Assembly (NCBI RefSeq): GCF_037975245.1
Contig: NC_092579.1
Coordinates: forward strand, 29,042,166-29,106,165
Direction of reading: 5' to 3'
From: Apostichopus japonicus
Lineage: Eukaryota > Echinodermata > Holothuroidea > Aspidochirotida > Stichopodidae
Length of the DNA stretch: 64,000 nt
Below are positions 34,726-45,600 of this stretch, piece after piece (within the stretch, counting starts at the first letter, position 1; each line of letters opens with the position of its first letter). The notes under the pieces are model-generated. The model was not told the DNA's origin, made no database searches, and worked only from the letters and a program-made list of their open reading frames with translations. Position numbers and translations under genes: made by a program.

Positions 34726-36655
34726 CTGACAAACAACTACTGGGATTAGGGAGAAGGCTTGGTCAAGATACTGACCTTCACCAGCGTTACAAAGTTTGTA
34801 TTGATCACTACATTTTAGTAGTAAGGGTTATGCCACTGAGATTGGCACAGGTGAAGGGGAAGACCTTGATGAGAAATCAAGAAAGGGTAAGGTTTGGTAC
34901 CTACCACATCACCCTGTCACCAATCCGATGAAGCCAGACAAACTTAGAGTAGTTTTTGATTGCGCTGCACACTTTAAAGGGGTGTCTTTGAATACTCAGT
35001 TGCTCCAAGGCCCAGACTATACAAACAACTTGGTAGGTGTACTAACTAGGTTTCGTCAGGTTTAGCCATAATTAGTGACATTGAAGGTATGTTTCACCAG
35101 TTGCTGGTGCGGCCAGAGGATACCGATGCACTACGGTTTCTTTGGTGGGAGGATGGAGACCTTATGAAACCTGTGAAAGAGTATAAAATGCTGGTGCACT
35201 TGTTTGGGGCCACCTCGTCTCCACGCTGTGCAGGATTTGCTTTGCGCAAAACAGTCGAGGACAACAAGCATGATTTTGACAAGGGCATTGAAAGGGTTGT
35301 TAACGATAATCTTTATGTTGACGATTGTTTGGCATCTGTGAGAAGTGTAAAGGAGGACCAGAGACTAATACCACAACTCTGTGATATGCTTAAAAGAGGC
35401 GGTTTCAGGTTAGACAAATGGGTTAGTAATAGCATGGAATTGCTTTCCATTGTTCCACATACAGAGCGAGCAAATCCCTTGGTCTATCTCGATTTGGATC
35501 ATATGTCATCTCAAAGGACTCTAGGTATAATGTGGAATGTTAAAACTGACACATTCGGGTTCAAGGTGTCGTTAAAGGATAGTCCTTGTACTAGAAGAGG
35601 TATATTGTCGGCCACTAGTTCTTTGTACGATCCCTTGGGATTTGTTGCGCCATTTACCCTCATTGCAAAGATCCTTCTGCAGGATCTGTGCACGCAAGCT
35701 CTAGGATGGGACCAGCTGGTTGGCAGTGTAGAGTTACAACGTTGGCAAGATTGGTTGGCTGAAATGCCAGATTTAACGCCTGTTAAAATAGCAAGGTGCT
35801 TAAAACCACCTCATTTTGAAAATGTTATCTACGATTTACATGTGTTCGGCGATGCGTCCGAACGCGCATATGCCGCGAGTGCATATCTTCGGGTGGTTGA
35901 TGCTACTGGAGAGATCCACTGCAGATTTGCTATGGGCAAATCTAGGTTGTCTCCCCTGAAGAAGGTAACAATCCCTAGGCTAGAACTTTCAGCAGCAGTC
36001 CTAGCAGTGACCATGGGCCGGGACAGGTGATACTTGAAGAGTTGAGAGTACCAGTATGTACATGTAACCTACTGGACAGACTCAACTTCTGTTTTACTGT
36101 ATGTCCAAAATGAGAGTCGTCGTTTTCGTTCCTTCGTTGCTAATAGGGTTGCAAAAATCCATGCAGCAAGCGAAGTCTCACAGTGGAGATATGTCGATAC
36201 TGGGTCCAACCCAGCGGACGATGGGTCAAGGGGAATGCATTCAAGGGACATTACAAAACAATGTCGCTGGTTAAATGGTCCAGCATTCTTATGGGCAGAA
36301 GAGGAGTTCTGGCCTGCAATGCCACCTGTGGTGTCAAAGGCTAAGGACTTGGAACCGGGTGACCTTCACCCTAGCCTTGAGGTAAAGGTGGCAAAGACCT
36401 ACCTCCTCGTATCCACCGATCCAATGACAGCTCTGTTGGAGAGGTATTCCACATGGGGACGCCTTAAAAGGGGTGTGGCATGGATTCTACGTTACAAGAA
36501 ATTCCTGCTAGCTCGTAGCAAAGGGAATTCATATGAAATGTCGAAGGTACTTTCCGTTCGAGACTTAAGGGAGGCCGAAAGGGAAATAATCCTGCTGGTA
36601 CAAAGAAATGTATTTCCAAACAAAATTACTGCAACTATGCGCAGCGAGGGGCACT
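34726..36655 (+). pseudogene. BEL/Pao reverse transcriptase and RNase H
   Basis: The N-terminal RT part survives in broken frames ([29 protein letters not shown] near 34895-35010). The clean frame at 35089-36030 has FLWWEDGD, HLFGATSSPRCAGFAL, and the catalytic box YVDD at about 35312. RNase H starts at VFGDASERAYAASAYLR near 35841. The frame breaks again at about 36030 and continues at 36100-36655 (VANRVAKIHAASEVSQWRYV), ending in TGA. Confidence 0.9.
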
Positions 36656-37914
36656 GAGTAAAGATCGTAAGGATAGTGCATTAAACGCATTGAACCCCAT
36701 TCTCGTAGATGGAGTTCTGCGCGTGGGGGGCAGACTTCGGAACGCTCCCATCGTTGATGATGTAAGGCATCCGGTGATTTTACCACAAATTCACCATGTG
36801 ATGACATTGATAATAGAGTATTATCAACTCCTAGTCGGCCACTCAGGGGCCGGAATGCTCGGTTAGGACTAAATATTGGGTATTGAGAGGAGGTGCCAGT
36901 GTGAGACATGTGATAGGTAAATGTTTCAGTTGTAAGAGGAGAAATGCTCCTCATGGAACCCAATTGATGGGAGAATTGCCAGCTGCATGTGTATCCCCTG
37001 AAAAGGGACCGTTCATCAATGTGGGCATTGATTACTTTGGGCCATTGTATGTTAAACAGGGTGGAAGCGAAGTAAAGAAATATGGATGTAGCTTTACTTG
37101 CTTGGTCGGAAGAACTGTCCATATTGAGTTAGCTGATAATTTGAGCACTGATTCATTTTTAAATGCACTGAGACGTTTTATGAGTCGTAGAGGTAGCCCC
37201 GAGAAGATATTTTCTGATAATGGGTCTAACTTTAAGGGTGGAGAACGTGAGCTAAGAGAGGCAGTTAAGGCTCTGAATTCCACAAAGGTCGGATCGTTCC
37301 TGCATGGGAGGGAAATCGAATGGCATTTCAACCCACCCACCGCTAGTCACATGGGCGGAGTGTGAGAGACAATGATTCGGTCGGTTAGACGTATTTTGAA
37401 GAGATTGTTGGGGGAGCTGATTGTTAGTCAAGAGGTACTCACAACAGTGTTGGAAGAAGTTGAAAGCATTTTAAATGCAAGGCCACTAACTCAGTTGAGC
37501 ATGGACCCAGCTGACGAAGCTCCATTGACCCCAAACCACCTAGTGCTTATGAGAAATTCTCCTAATGTCCCACCAGGTGTGTTTTCAAAGACTGACATTT
37601 ATGGGCGACGTAGATGGCGCCAAAGTCAATATTTGGCTGAGAAATTTTGGAAGATGTAGCTGAAGGATTATTTGCCATTGTTGCAACCAAGGCGTAAGTG
37701 GCATTCCGTGAAAAGGAATTTCCAGGTTGATGATTTGGTAATTATGGTAGAAGACAATGTGCCTCGAGGCAGGTGGTCGCTAGGAAGAGTAGTACAGGTC
37801 TTCCCTGATAAAGCTGGAAATGTAAGGCAAGTTGAAGTAAGGGCGTCTTCGAAATATTACAGAAGACGTCCCATTGCAAAACTGTGTTTGTTAGAAGGTG
37901 TCATTGAGGACTAG
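36656..37914 (+). pseudogene. BEL/Pao integrase and C-terminal domain
   Basis: An HHCC zinc-binding region (HHVMTLIIEYYQLLVGHSGA, then CFSCKRRN) is followed by the catalytic core: GIDYFGPLYV with the first Asp, IFSDNGSNFKG with the second, and FNPPTASHMGG just before the Glu. The codon expected to be Trp before that Glu is TGA at 37363-37365. A second stop, TAG at 37657-37659, also sits where a Trp is usual. Both are one G-to-A change from TGG. The C-terminal domain (GRWSLGRVVQVFPDKAGNVR) ends at 37914. Confidence 0.9.
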
Positions 37915-38764
37915 TGGTGATCTGGCATATAACATACAGTATTGATATTTGTATTGCATTGTGTATTTTAAGAAGTCCATGTTCAAGAGTATTGGCAGTG
38001 ACTGCTTTGATGATTTGCGAGTTGAAAGTAGTGATTGACGTTTCGTTTCGTAAGTTAGTTTTTGCTTATCTTAGAGCCCATACTGTATAACATTCTGTTT
38101 AATTAATATTGTGTATCAATTTAGTGTTGCTTTACATGCTGTAAGCCTACATACAGTACTTAGTCCCCTGAAATCCTATGCACGCAATACGCCGCTATAA
38201 TATTAAAGGGAAATGAGCACTGGGGTGACTCATTTTGGGTCGGTATGTTGTGTCGTAGCTATTGGTGTAGAGCGCCACCAATTTAGTTTACTTTTTTGGC
38301 TTAATTTTTTGATAGCGAGCTAGACCATGATTTGGCCAGCTCGAAAGAGAAGCCTAAAAACCGAGAGATGCTTGTGTTGTAGTACATAGAGCGGCGGTTT
38401 TCCTTTACTTAAAGAGGCCATGACACGAAAAATCCAACTAATCGAGAGTAACTTCCTCTGAATCTATGAGAAAATCTATGTTCAAAACTATCCTCAACAC
38501 CTTGAAAACCTCAAGGACTAATTATTAATTAACGTTTTAATATTTGCATCCGAAAATAGATATCTGAAAATGCGATTTCACAACAAGACAATGATGACGT
38601 CATGTTAGGAACACAAGTGCCAAGCCCAGGCATGTACCGGATGCGCGACGATCATACCGTTCCATATACACGCACATTTACACTGAGAGAACAACCACTG
38701 TATTACGCTATATCGTTAGATATTTCAAGTTTGTTTTACAACTGTTGTAAACTGTCCGAGAGAA

Positions 38765-39043
38765 ATGCCGGTCCGTTGTGTTGTTGGGGGCTGCATAAAT
38801 ATCATAACCCATGCAATTAGCCTTCATCCATGGCTGAAGGACGAAAAAAACACGGCTATTATGACCAAGTTAGTGCAAAACAACAGTGCAGATTTCACTG
38901 GACCTAGCCAGTATACAGCTCCGTATGTAGCGAACACTTCACAAAAGCATACTAGGATCCCTCCTTTCTTTATGAAACAAAACAAATGGGCTTTAACGGG
39001 TCGACATAAACGAGTCGTTCTTCTGTCAAGTATTCCACATTAA
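38765..39043 (+). pseudogene. THAP-domain fragment inside the Kolobok-like element
   Basis: The frame starts MPVRCVVGGC, a C-x4-C as in the first zinc ligands of THAP domains, followed by LHPWLKDEKNTAIMTKLVQN and SADFTGPSQYT, typical of the THAP middle. The downstream Cys-x-x-His is lost and the frame ends soon after PPFF. THAP domains bind the ends of several DNA transposons. It is probably a decayed first exon. Confidence 0.65.
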
Positions 39044-39284
39044 AAACTCCGAAAACCAGATTGGAGAACAGGAAACCTCCAATGTGGCAAGTGGCGAGCC
39101 TTGTACATGTATGAATACATAGCCAACACACTGTACATATGTGTTGTAAGCATAGAAATTGATTTACTATGATTGTAAGTCACGGTAACACAATGCACAA
39201 TACGGTTTAGGGTATTCTGCGAATTCCAACAACACATGCACAAAATGGACTGGATTTTGTTTTTAAATGCTTCGTTAATAAATT

Positions 39285-39562
39285 CTTACCACGTTGTATG
39301 TTCCTTGCAATAATTCCGAACGGGTTTCTTCTTCCATATGCTGTGGCGCATCAATTTCGGCTCCTTTAACAGGCTCGAACTGATACGGTTCTAACACCTC
39401 AGGTCCACCCTCAACGTTCAGTTCAATATTGGCCTGATCATCGCCTTCACACTCTGCTTCGAATATGAGAAAGGGCACTCTAATTATAGCCCAATTTCAC
39501 TGCCTGATGAAGAACCACTATCACTTTGAACTTCGGTTGCTGCATTTGGTTTTAAATCTGAC
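39285..39562 (-). pseudogene. Exon-like fragment convergent with the THAP frame
   Basis: On the minus strand a broken frame gives EVQSDSGSSSGSEIG, then an acidic stretch with GGPEVLEPYQFEPVKGAE, ending near a donor-like CGTG|GTAAGA at about 39285. The acidic/Ser-rich start with PYQFEP resembles the N-terminus of the 'P2X7-like' ZZ-type proteins common in invertebrate genomes, as I recall them. It is one in-frame stop from continuous. Confidence 0.35.
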
Positions 39563-40391
39563 ATTCCACGGGAAATTTCGATCTGATTTCGCGCCGATTT
39601 GTTATCGACTGTTTTGTGTATTTATGTACACTTGTCGTACTGTAAGTATGATATGTGTTCAGAGGGAATCAGCGAGTGCCAACTCGTGTTCATAACATGA
39701 CGTCACATGACGTCATGAGATTAGGAAAATTTCAGCCGAACAAACTTTTCAAGCCCGAAGAGGGTAAATTAAATCTCAATTTTCGAAGGGAAAAATCAAA
39801 TTTTTAACTGGCAGAATGGTTGATATATGTTTTAGAGAGCATGCTTAGATGGATCCCAAAAAATTTTTTCGTGTCATGGCCACTTTAACATATTAACACT
39901 GATAGTTTGAGTTGGTAAGTGATGTGGTTAAATTCATTGACGGGGTGATGTGGGCCATGGGACCGTTAAGCGTTAATAAATTGAGAGTTAAGAAATGTCA
40001 AATTCATATCAGGCCATGTGTTGCATTTGTTGTGGCCTTCTGTGCATTTCCATTGGGACGCTTAAGCGTAGGCTACTGCGGATTCACGATAGGGATAGCC
40101 TGCTGGCAGTGTGCAGTTGGGGTAGTCATGGGCCTAAGTTACTTAAGCTATGTTGAGTTGTGGGTAAACAGGTATCGTTGTTCATAGGTCTGATTTAATT
40201 ATTGTTTTATGATAATTACATTAAGAGTGTTTACCTGATATTTATAGGATTTATTTGTTCTCTTTTGATAGTGAACCGTGTTACAAGGCTTTGTTAAGTC
40301 TAACGTCAAAGTGTGCAGGAGTCACAAATAAATACACGAGTTGGCAATCCAACAAATACGGAGTTTGTTTTTATGTCACGAGTACACCCAC

Positions 40392-40940
40392 TATCTACAA
40401 ACAATAAATTCTGACTTTTGGTAGCGGAGTTATTAGCATTTGAAGATTTTTACGTTTGACCCTGTGACCTCATTATTATTCATGAGATGAGCACCAATAT
40501 CAATAGGGTTCTTCTCCTCAGTATGGCTCATCTATATACCAACTATGACTTCAATCCAACTTGCCATTGTTGAGTTATCGTGTTTACAAGCCAAGGGCGT
40601 CACACACACACGCAATCACCCATCGCATAGATTCCTTGAGCCTTCGGGCAAGGATTCAAAAAGGAATCATTCCTTTCAAACATATTTTCCAAAGTTCTGC
40701 TATTATTATTAGAGCATATTTTTGAGATGAAACATATATTATTACCCTGCTAGTTTTTATTGGGCTGCCAAAACAAACCACTGTGAGCATAAGTTCCTGA
40801 GTTACCTGGCGAAAGAATATATACAGCAAAATGAAACCTTTCCTTGCAAAATATATATCTTATCAATAATTCAGTAAATGTGGCACATGTTTTATCTTTT
40901 CTTTCTTTAATTCAGCATCCACAATTAGGAAACAGGCTCA
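40392..40940. repeat. Dispersed repeat flank and intergenic sequence
   Basis: 40392-40680 continues the repeat into which the BEL element inserted (TTTGACCCTGTGACCTCATT, GAGATGAGCACC, a CACACACACACGCAATC stretch, then 'TTGAGCCTTCGGGCAAGGA'). The rest, to the RWD exon, is intronic or downstream flank. Confidence 0.6.
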
Positions 40941-40956
40941 CTTTACTAACCGTTTT

Positions 40957-41166
40957 CAACTCCTTGGCCATCCTTTCCAGAGTGCTCCTGGAGCTGTTCT
41001 TTGAATTTTTCGACCAGTGTAAAGATCATGGGGTTTCCAAGGCATTCTTGAGCCGCTTGGTATAAAGTTTGCAGGATGGTTTGAAGGGTATCGTCTGGCA
41101 ACCGCTTGATCTGAGTATCCTTTTCTGAGACTTCTATTCTAGCTGGTGGCTTTGCTGGATAATCCT
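40957..41166 (-). CDS. RWD-domain protein, exon 2
   Basis: After the acceptor TTTTGCAG (41167) the exon reads EDYPAKPPARIEV, then LPDDTLQTILQTLYQAAQEC and NPMIFTLVEKFKEQLQEH. It splices in phase (1 base + 2 bases giving Glu) to the exon at 42404. YPAKPP is the conserved YPxxxP turn of RWD domains, and the following helices resemble those of RNF25 (LSDEQIHTILQVL) and RWDD3. The frame ends at either the donor-like ACG|GTTAGT or an immediate TAG at about 40953-40957. RWD domains act in ubiquitin/SUMO conjugation and GCN2-type signalling. If the donor is used, further exons such as a RING domain would lie below 40900, where transposons have inserted. Confidence 0.78.
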
Positions 41167-41412
41167 CTGCAAAATGAATGACAAAATTTCAGTACGTGGC
41201 TGCTTCAAGAGAGAACAGGATGTGCAAGAGGCCAGCGTCGACCAAGGATGGTCCAATGAGAAACAGGAAGATTCCCTGCTCAGATCCACGATGTTCTGCT
41301 GAGACCAACGAAGATCTGATAAGACCCAGTGAACTCTACTAAGATCCAGGAAAAATAAAAAAGAAAAACTGTTAGCAAACTGCTTATCCACTAGAGAGCC
41401 TGTGTAGATTAA

Positions 41413-41523
41413 ATGTGTAAAAGTAGGTTGGCCTGATGTTTCGATCCTAGCAGGATCTTCTTCAAAGGCTTTGAAGAAGATCCTGCTAGGATCGAAACCT
41501 CAGGCCAACCTACTTTTACACAT
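41413..41523. repeat. Near-perfect 55-bp inverted repeat
   Basis: 41413-41467 and 41469-41523 are reverse complements with a single mismatch and a 1-nt spacer (41468). Each arm contains TTTCGATCCTAGCAGGATC and its mirror. It lies in the intron between the two RWD exons, so a transcript of that gene would contain a 55-bp hairpin. Confidence 0.95.
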
Positions 41524-41832
41524 CCAGGAAAGTCCAATAAGAAACAGGATGATCCACTCTGAAACTTAGACAAATCACTAAGACCCAGAAGTGACACGCT
41601 AAGACTAAGAAGGATTAGCAAAACCCAAGATGATCTACTAAGTTCCAGCACTGACCACTAAGACCCATGATGATCCTTTCAAACCCATCATAAACTCAGA
41701 ATCATTTTTTCAGTTAAGTACTTTACTAACATGTGAGTAAAATACCATTGAAGCAGTCCCTCAGAAGAGTTCCATACAGAAGTATAACCATGTTTAGCTT
41801 TGAGATAATATTAAGTTTAAGTGTTTTTTAGG

Positions 41833-42115
41833 CAGTGGCGGAGCGTCCATACAGTCAGGGGGGGCAGATCCCCCCCCCTTGAGGGACTCAAATGGACTGC
41901 TGGCGCCCTTTTCAGCTTTTTACCACTTTTAACTTATTCACGATTATTGACTTTTCTATTTCGCTCTCATTTACCTATTGACATTTGTCACATTTTGTTG
42001 GCGATGACACCTATTTATTCTTCGTTTATCTGCAAATTAGCAAGGCCCGGAAAGGGTCATTTCCGGCGATCTAGGGAGTATGTTTAATCCGCACCAACCA
42101 GTCGTGGCACTCCGC
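41833..42115. mobile_element. hAT-like MITE (short family), truncated, inverted
   Basis: It begins CAGTGGCGGAGCGTCC and is collinear with the reverse complement of 17730-18094 as far as the conserved core (about 42040-42115). The other terminal repeat is missing. Confidence 0.75.
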
Positions 42116-42403
42116 ACTCCTACAAGCACTATATGAACTGAAACCAAAGGTAATGCTTGCCCTAACTGAGAGCAGACATCTCTGTACTCACATTTCGACA
42201 CAAATACTGATGAAGAATGACTTTTCAACTTGTTGGCAAGTTTAACTGCAAGCATTATAATTTATCAAGAATTAACAGTATTTTGTCAACAAATATCTAG
42301 AAAGAAAATACCTTGGGGATCACAATTTTTTGTAAGTGACCACTTTTCTGATGCTTTTGAATTCAATTTTTCACAACGCAGATTGTCACAGTAGACCACT
42401 CAC

Positions 42404-42629
42404 CTGACAAAGTAAAAATCACTTTACATGTACACTGGTCAGGTGACACTTGAATGGTCACATGTCCATCTTTAGTTTCTGTTACACCTGTCGTTGCAGT
42501 CGTCTCGAGAACAACAACCTCATCTTTTCCTGAATATATCGAGGCGATGGCATTTAGTTCTTCTTCCAAATCTTCTGGCAGCCAAGAAGGCATTTTGAAG
42601 GAAGCTGAGGATCTAAGTTGTTCGGCCAT
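42404..42629 (-). CDS. RWD-domain protein, first coding exon
   Basis: The ATG at 42629 opens MAEQLRSSASFKMPSWLP, then EDLEEELNAIASIYSGKDEV, the first helix of an RWD domain (LxxELxAIxSIY), followed by a beta-strand region (HVTIQVSP, CKVIFTLS) to the donor CAG|GTGAGT at 42404/42403. The in-frame GTG upstream is not needed as a start. Joined to exon 2 the domain is complete. The closest family resemblance is to the N-terminus of RNF25 or RWDD3; I cannot choose between them. A LINE begins within about 60 bp upstream, in head-to-head orientation, where the promoter should be. Confidence 0.78.
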
Positions 42630-42679
42630 TGTCACAAACTTCTACAAATAGAAATGTAAAATTTATTATTGGGATTATG

Positions 42680-45600
42680 GGATTTACAGATCCAGGGGTT
42701 GTTGCGGTCAAGGGGCTAGGAATCGCAGAACTGTTAAATGGCGATCTTTGTGGGACCACAACAATAGTGTCCATCGTGAACTTCTCCGATATTTCCCGAC
42801 AGAAACCAGGTATGATAACAATGATCACTGTAGTTTCGGCCTAATTAATGCTAGCTCCCTACGAAACAAGTGTGAACAGTTCTTACACTTTGTGGTGACT
42901 GAAAACTTGGATTTCTGTATCGTTGTTGAATCGTGGATCAAGGATAGTGACACGATTGAGATCACCAGTGTAAATGGCTACGACTTTATCAATGTTGAAC
43001 GTAAAGATCGCATCGGTGGTGGTATAGGAATTTTCTACAAAAACAAAATATTTTGATCGAAGTAATTGATTCTGGGGAACGCTCATCTTTCGAATTTGCA
43101 CTTTTCGAAATCAGAATTAGTTCGTTTGTGAATGATGTAGCCGCTATATATAGACCACCATATTCGGCAAATCATCCGATTACAATAAATACATTTCTTA
43201 CGGAGTTTTCTGATTACACCAGTGACTTATTCTTTACATCGAACAGAGGCATGCTCTTGGGTGATTTTAACATTCGCGTCAATCGTGTTCTTGAACCAGG
43301 TTCAGAGGCATATATCAACTTGCTCAATGCATTATCGCTGAATCAATTGGTTTCTGGTCAAACTCATATATCAGGGAATACACTACTCTGGACCTGATAC
43401 TAGTCCGGGAAAACAGTGACTTTTCTGTTACAATTATTAGGACGGATTTTTCTCTTTCCGATCACCGATTCATATTGGCGACTCTATCTACATCTCGCCC
43501 AGTACTGGTGCGGAAACAAATTCAGTTCCGCAAGTTGAATTCGATTGATCGGAGAGATTTAGATCGGATCTTTGTTACCAAATGGATGGGATGATGACAC
43601 TTGATTCTCTTGATGATCTGGTAACCGCCTATCATATCCGTACAGAGAGAGTACTGAACGATCATGCCCCTGTCATCTCTAAAGTAATAACTGTTCGCCA
43701 AAGTGTCCCGTGGTTTGATAATGAGGCGCCAAGGCTGAAAACTTAAACACGGAATGCAGAGCGGAGATGGTTGAAACATCCAACCTCTGAGAATCATGAT
43801 TCGTTTCTTTCATTCCGTAACGAATACAAAAACCATGTCGAAGCATTGAAAAGCACCTTCATTCGGAGGAAAATTGAATCATGTGGCAACGACACCCGCC
43901 AACTGTTTGCTACCGTCGCCAACATTACTGGCAGTACAAGGACCAATCCTCTACCGGGAGGTGTGTCAGACGATCAGCTGGCTGGTGACTTTGCCACGTA
44001 TTTTTATAACAAGGTCGATGTCATCCGGAATGAGCTCGAGCACCATCCTATCTTCACCCCACGCAAAATGAGCGTACCACCTTTTGCTTCATTTTCTACC
44101 ATTGATGTATCTCATTCGTAATGCAAAGCCTATGACTTGCCAGCTTGATCCCTTGCCATCGTTCCTTGTCAAAGAACATCATGACATATTTGCTCCTGTA
44201 TTTTGCAAAATAATTAATACATCGCTCTCCACTGGTAATTTTCACCCTGACTGGAAACAAGCTATTGTCAAACCACTATTGAAGAAAACTAACCTTGATC
44301 ATATAAAGAAGACCTATCGCCCGGTTAGTAACCTTTCGGTTAGTAATTCCTTCCTTTCAGAGATAGTGGAGAAGGCCTCTCGGATTAGTTTTACTGAACA
44401 CATCGCGAATCACGGTCTCCTTCCTCCGTATCAAAGTGCATACAGGGCCAACCATAGTACGGAAACACTCTTACTGAATTTATATAATGATATCATGTGC
44501 AATATGGAGCGCCAGTTATTAACTCCATTTGCCGCAATGGACTTGAGTGCCGCGTTTGACACAGTCAACCACCAGCTGTTATTGGACATTCTCGAGAAGT
44601 GCTTCGGAGTTCACGGGGTAGCTAGAAAATGGGTATCGTCATATTTATCTGAGAGACAATTCGCTGTTTGTATAAACAAATCACTTTCAATGCCAATAAA
44701 GGTCAATTTCTCCGTACCACAGGGTAGTATAAATGGACCAGTATATTTCACCTGCTATACTAGCACAATGACCACATGTATCAGTGATGACCAATTCCTC
44801 ATTGGCTAGGCCGATGACCACAGTATCTACTCCAGTTTTAAACCCGGAGATGTTTCTTCGGAATTGGAGTCAATCAGGGGTCTTTCATCAACTCTAGAAA
44901 ATGTGAAACTCTGAATGCAATTTAACCGTCTTAAGATGAATGATGAAAAATCGGAGTTTATCGTTTTCGGAAGCAATCGCCAACTACCAAAGTGCAATAC
45001 AGACGTTTTATCCATTGGGGATACTCCAGTCTGTCGTACTGATAGTGTGAAGCTACTAGGTGTTTACTGTACATGGATGAAACCCTCAATCTCAAACATC
45101 ATATTTCCATGAAAGCTTGTGCATCAGCCCTCGCCATGTTTAATCTGAAGAAGATCCGGAATTATTTGGACAAGTCGACATGTCTCAAAATTGCAAATGC
45201 CATGATTTTCTCCCATATGGATTATAACAATGGTCTTTTTATCAACCTCCCGGCCTCCACACTTCATCCTCTACAAAGGATCCAAAATTACACAGCTAAA
45301 ATTATTCTCGGCAGATCAAAATATGACAGTGCCTCCGCAGCATTGAAGGAGCTGCATATCCTCCCCGTCAATGTCCGTGCCGAGTACAAGATCCTCCTCC
45401 TCGTTTATCAGTGTATACATAATTCAGCACCAGCTTATCTGTCCGAGTTGCTGGAAATTAAGACACCTGGTCTTTCAACACGCTCGTCAAATGTTTCGCA
45501 GGCCGCTCTTTCAGCGTCGCTGGCCCCAGACTTTGGAAAGCTCTCCCCGTCGACACAAGAAATTCGAAGACCATCAGAACTTTTAAAGTTGCTTTGAAGA

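Larger units (their letters stand above)
38413..39884. mobile_element. Kolobok-like DNA transposon with TTAA target site
   Basis: The terminal repeats AGAGGCCATGACACGAAAAA and, inverted, AGTGGCCATGACACGAAAAA are flanked by TTAA at 38409-38412 and 39885-39888. The undisturbed TTAA is visible in the 5' LTR (31782-31785). TTAA duplication with a THAP-domain reading frame is the combination known for Kolobok elements; piggyBac also uses TTAA but lacks THAP. At 1,472 bp it is too short to carry a full transposase. Confidence 0.85.
38246..40386 (+). repeat. 3' LTR of the BEL/Pao element, split by a transposon
   Basis: 38246-38412 matches the first part of the 5' LTR and 39885-40386 the rest. The break is at a duplicated TTAA. 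Apart from the insertion it differs from the 5' LTR by scattered substitutions and one ~13-bp deletion near 39905. Confidence 0.93.
31614..40391 (+). mobile_element. BEL/Pao LTR retrotransposon, complete with TSD but defective
   Basis: The 5' LTR is 31619-32296 and the 3' LTR 38246-40386 (interrupted). Both start TGT and end ACA. The 5-bp duplication CCCAC flanks the element at 31614-31618 and 40387-40391, the usual TSD size for this superfamily. Between the LTRs are gag, protease, RT, RNase H, integrase and the C-terminal domain, all + strand. Several stops and frameshifts make it inactive. Excluding the insertion the LTRs differ at a small percentage of positions, so it is not very recent. 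A purine-rich stretch near 38203-38226 is the candidate polypurine tract. Confidence 0.95.

Noticed and set aside
38413-39884. piggyBac assignment for the TTAA element
   Set aside because: TTAA also fits piggyBac, but the THAP remnant and the end sequences fit Kolobok-type elements better.
41413-41523. Hammerhead ribozyme in the arm reading GAAGAAGATCC ... GGATCGAAAC
   Set aside because: Stem II and GAAA look right, but the CUGANGA box is displaced by one base and altered; neither strand gives a complete core.
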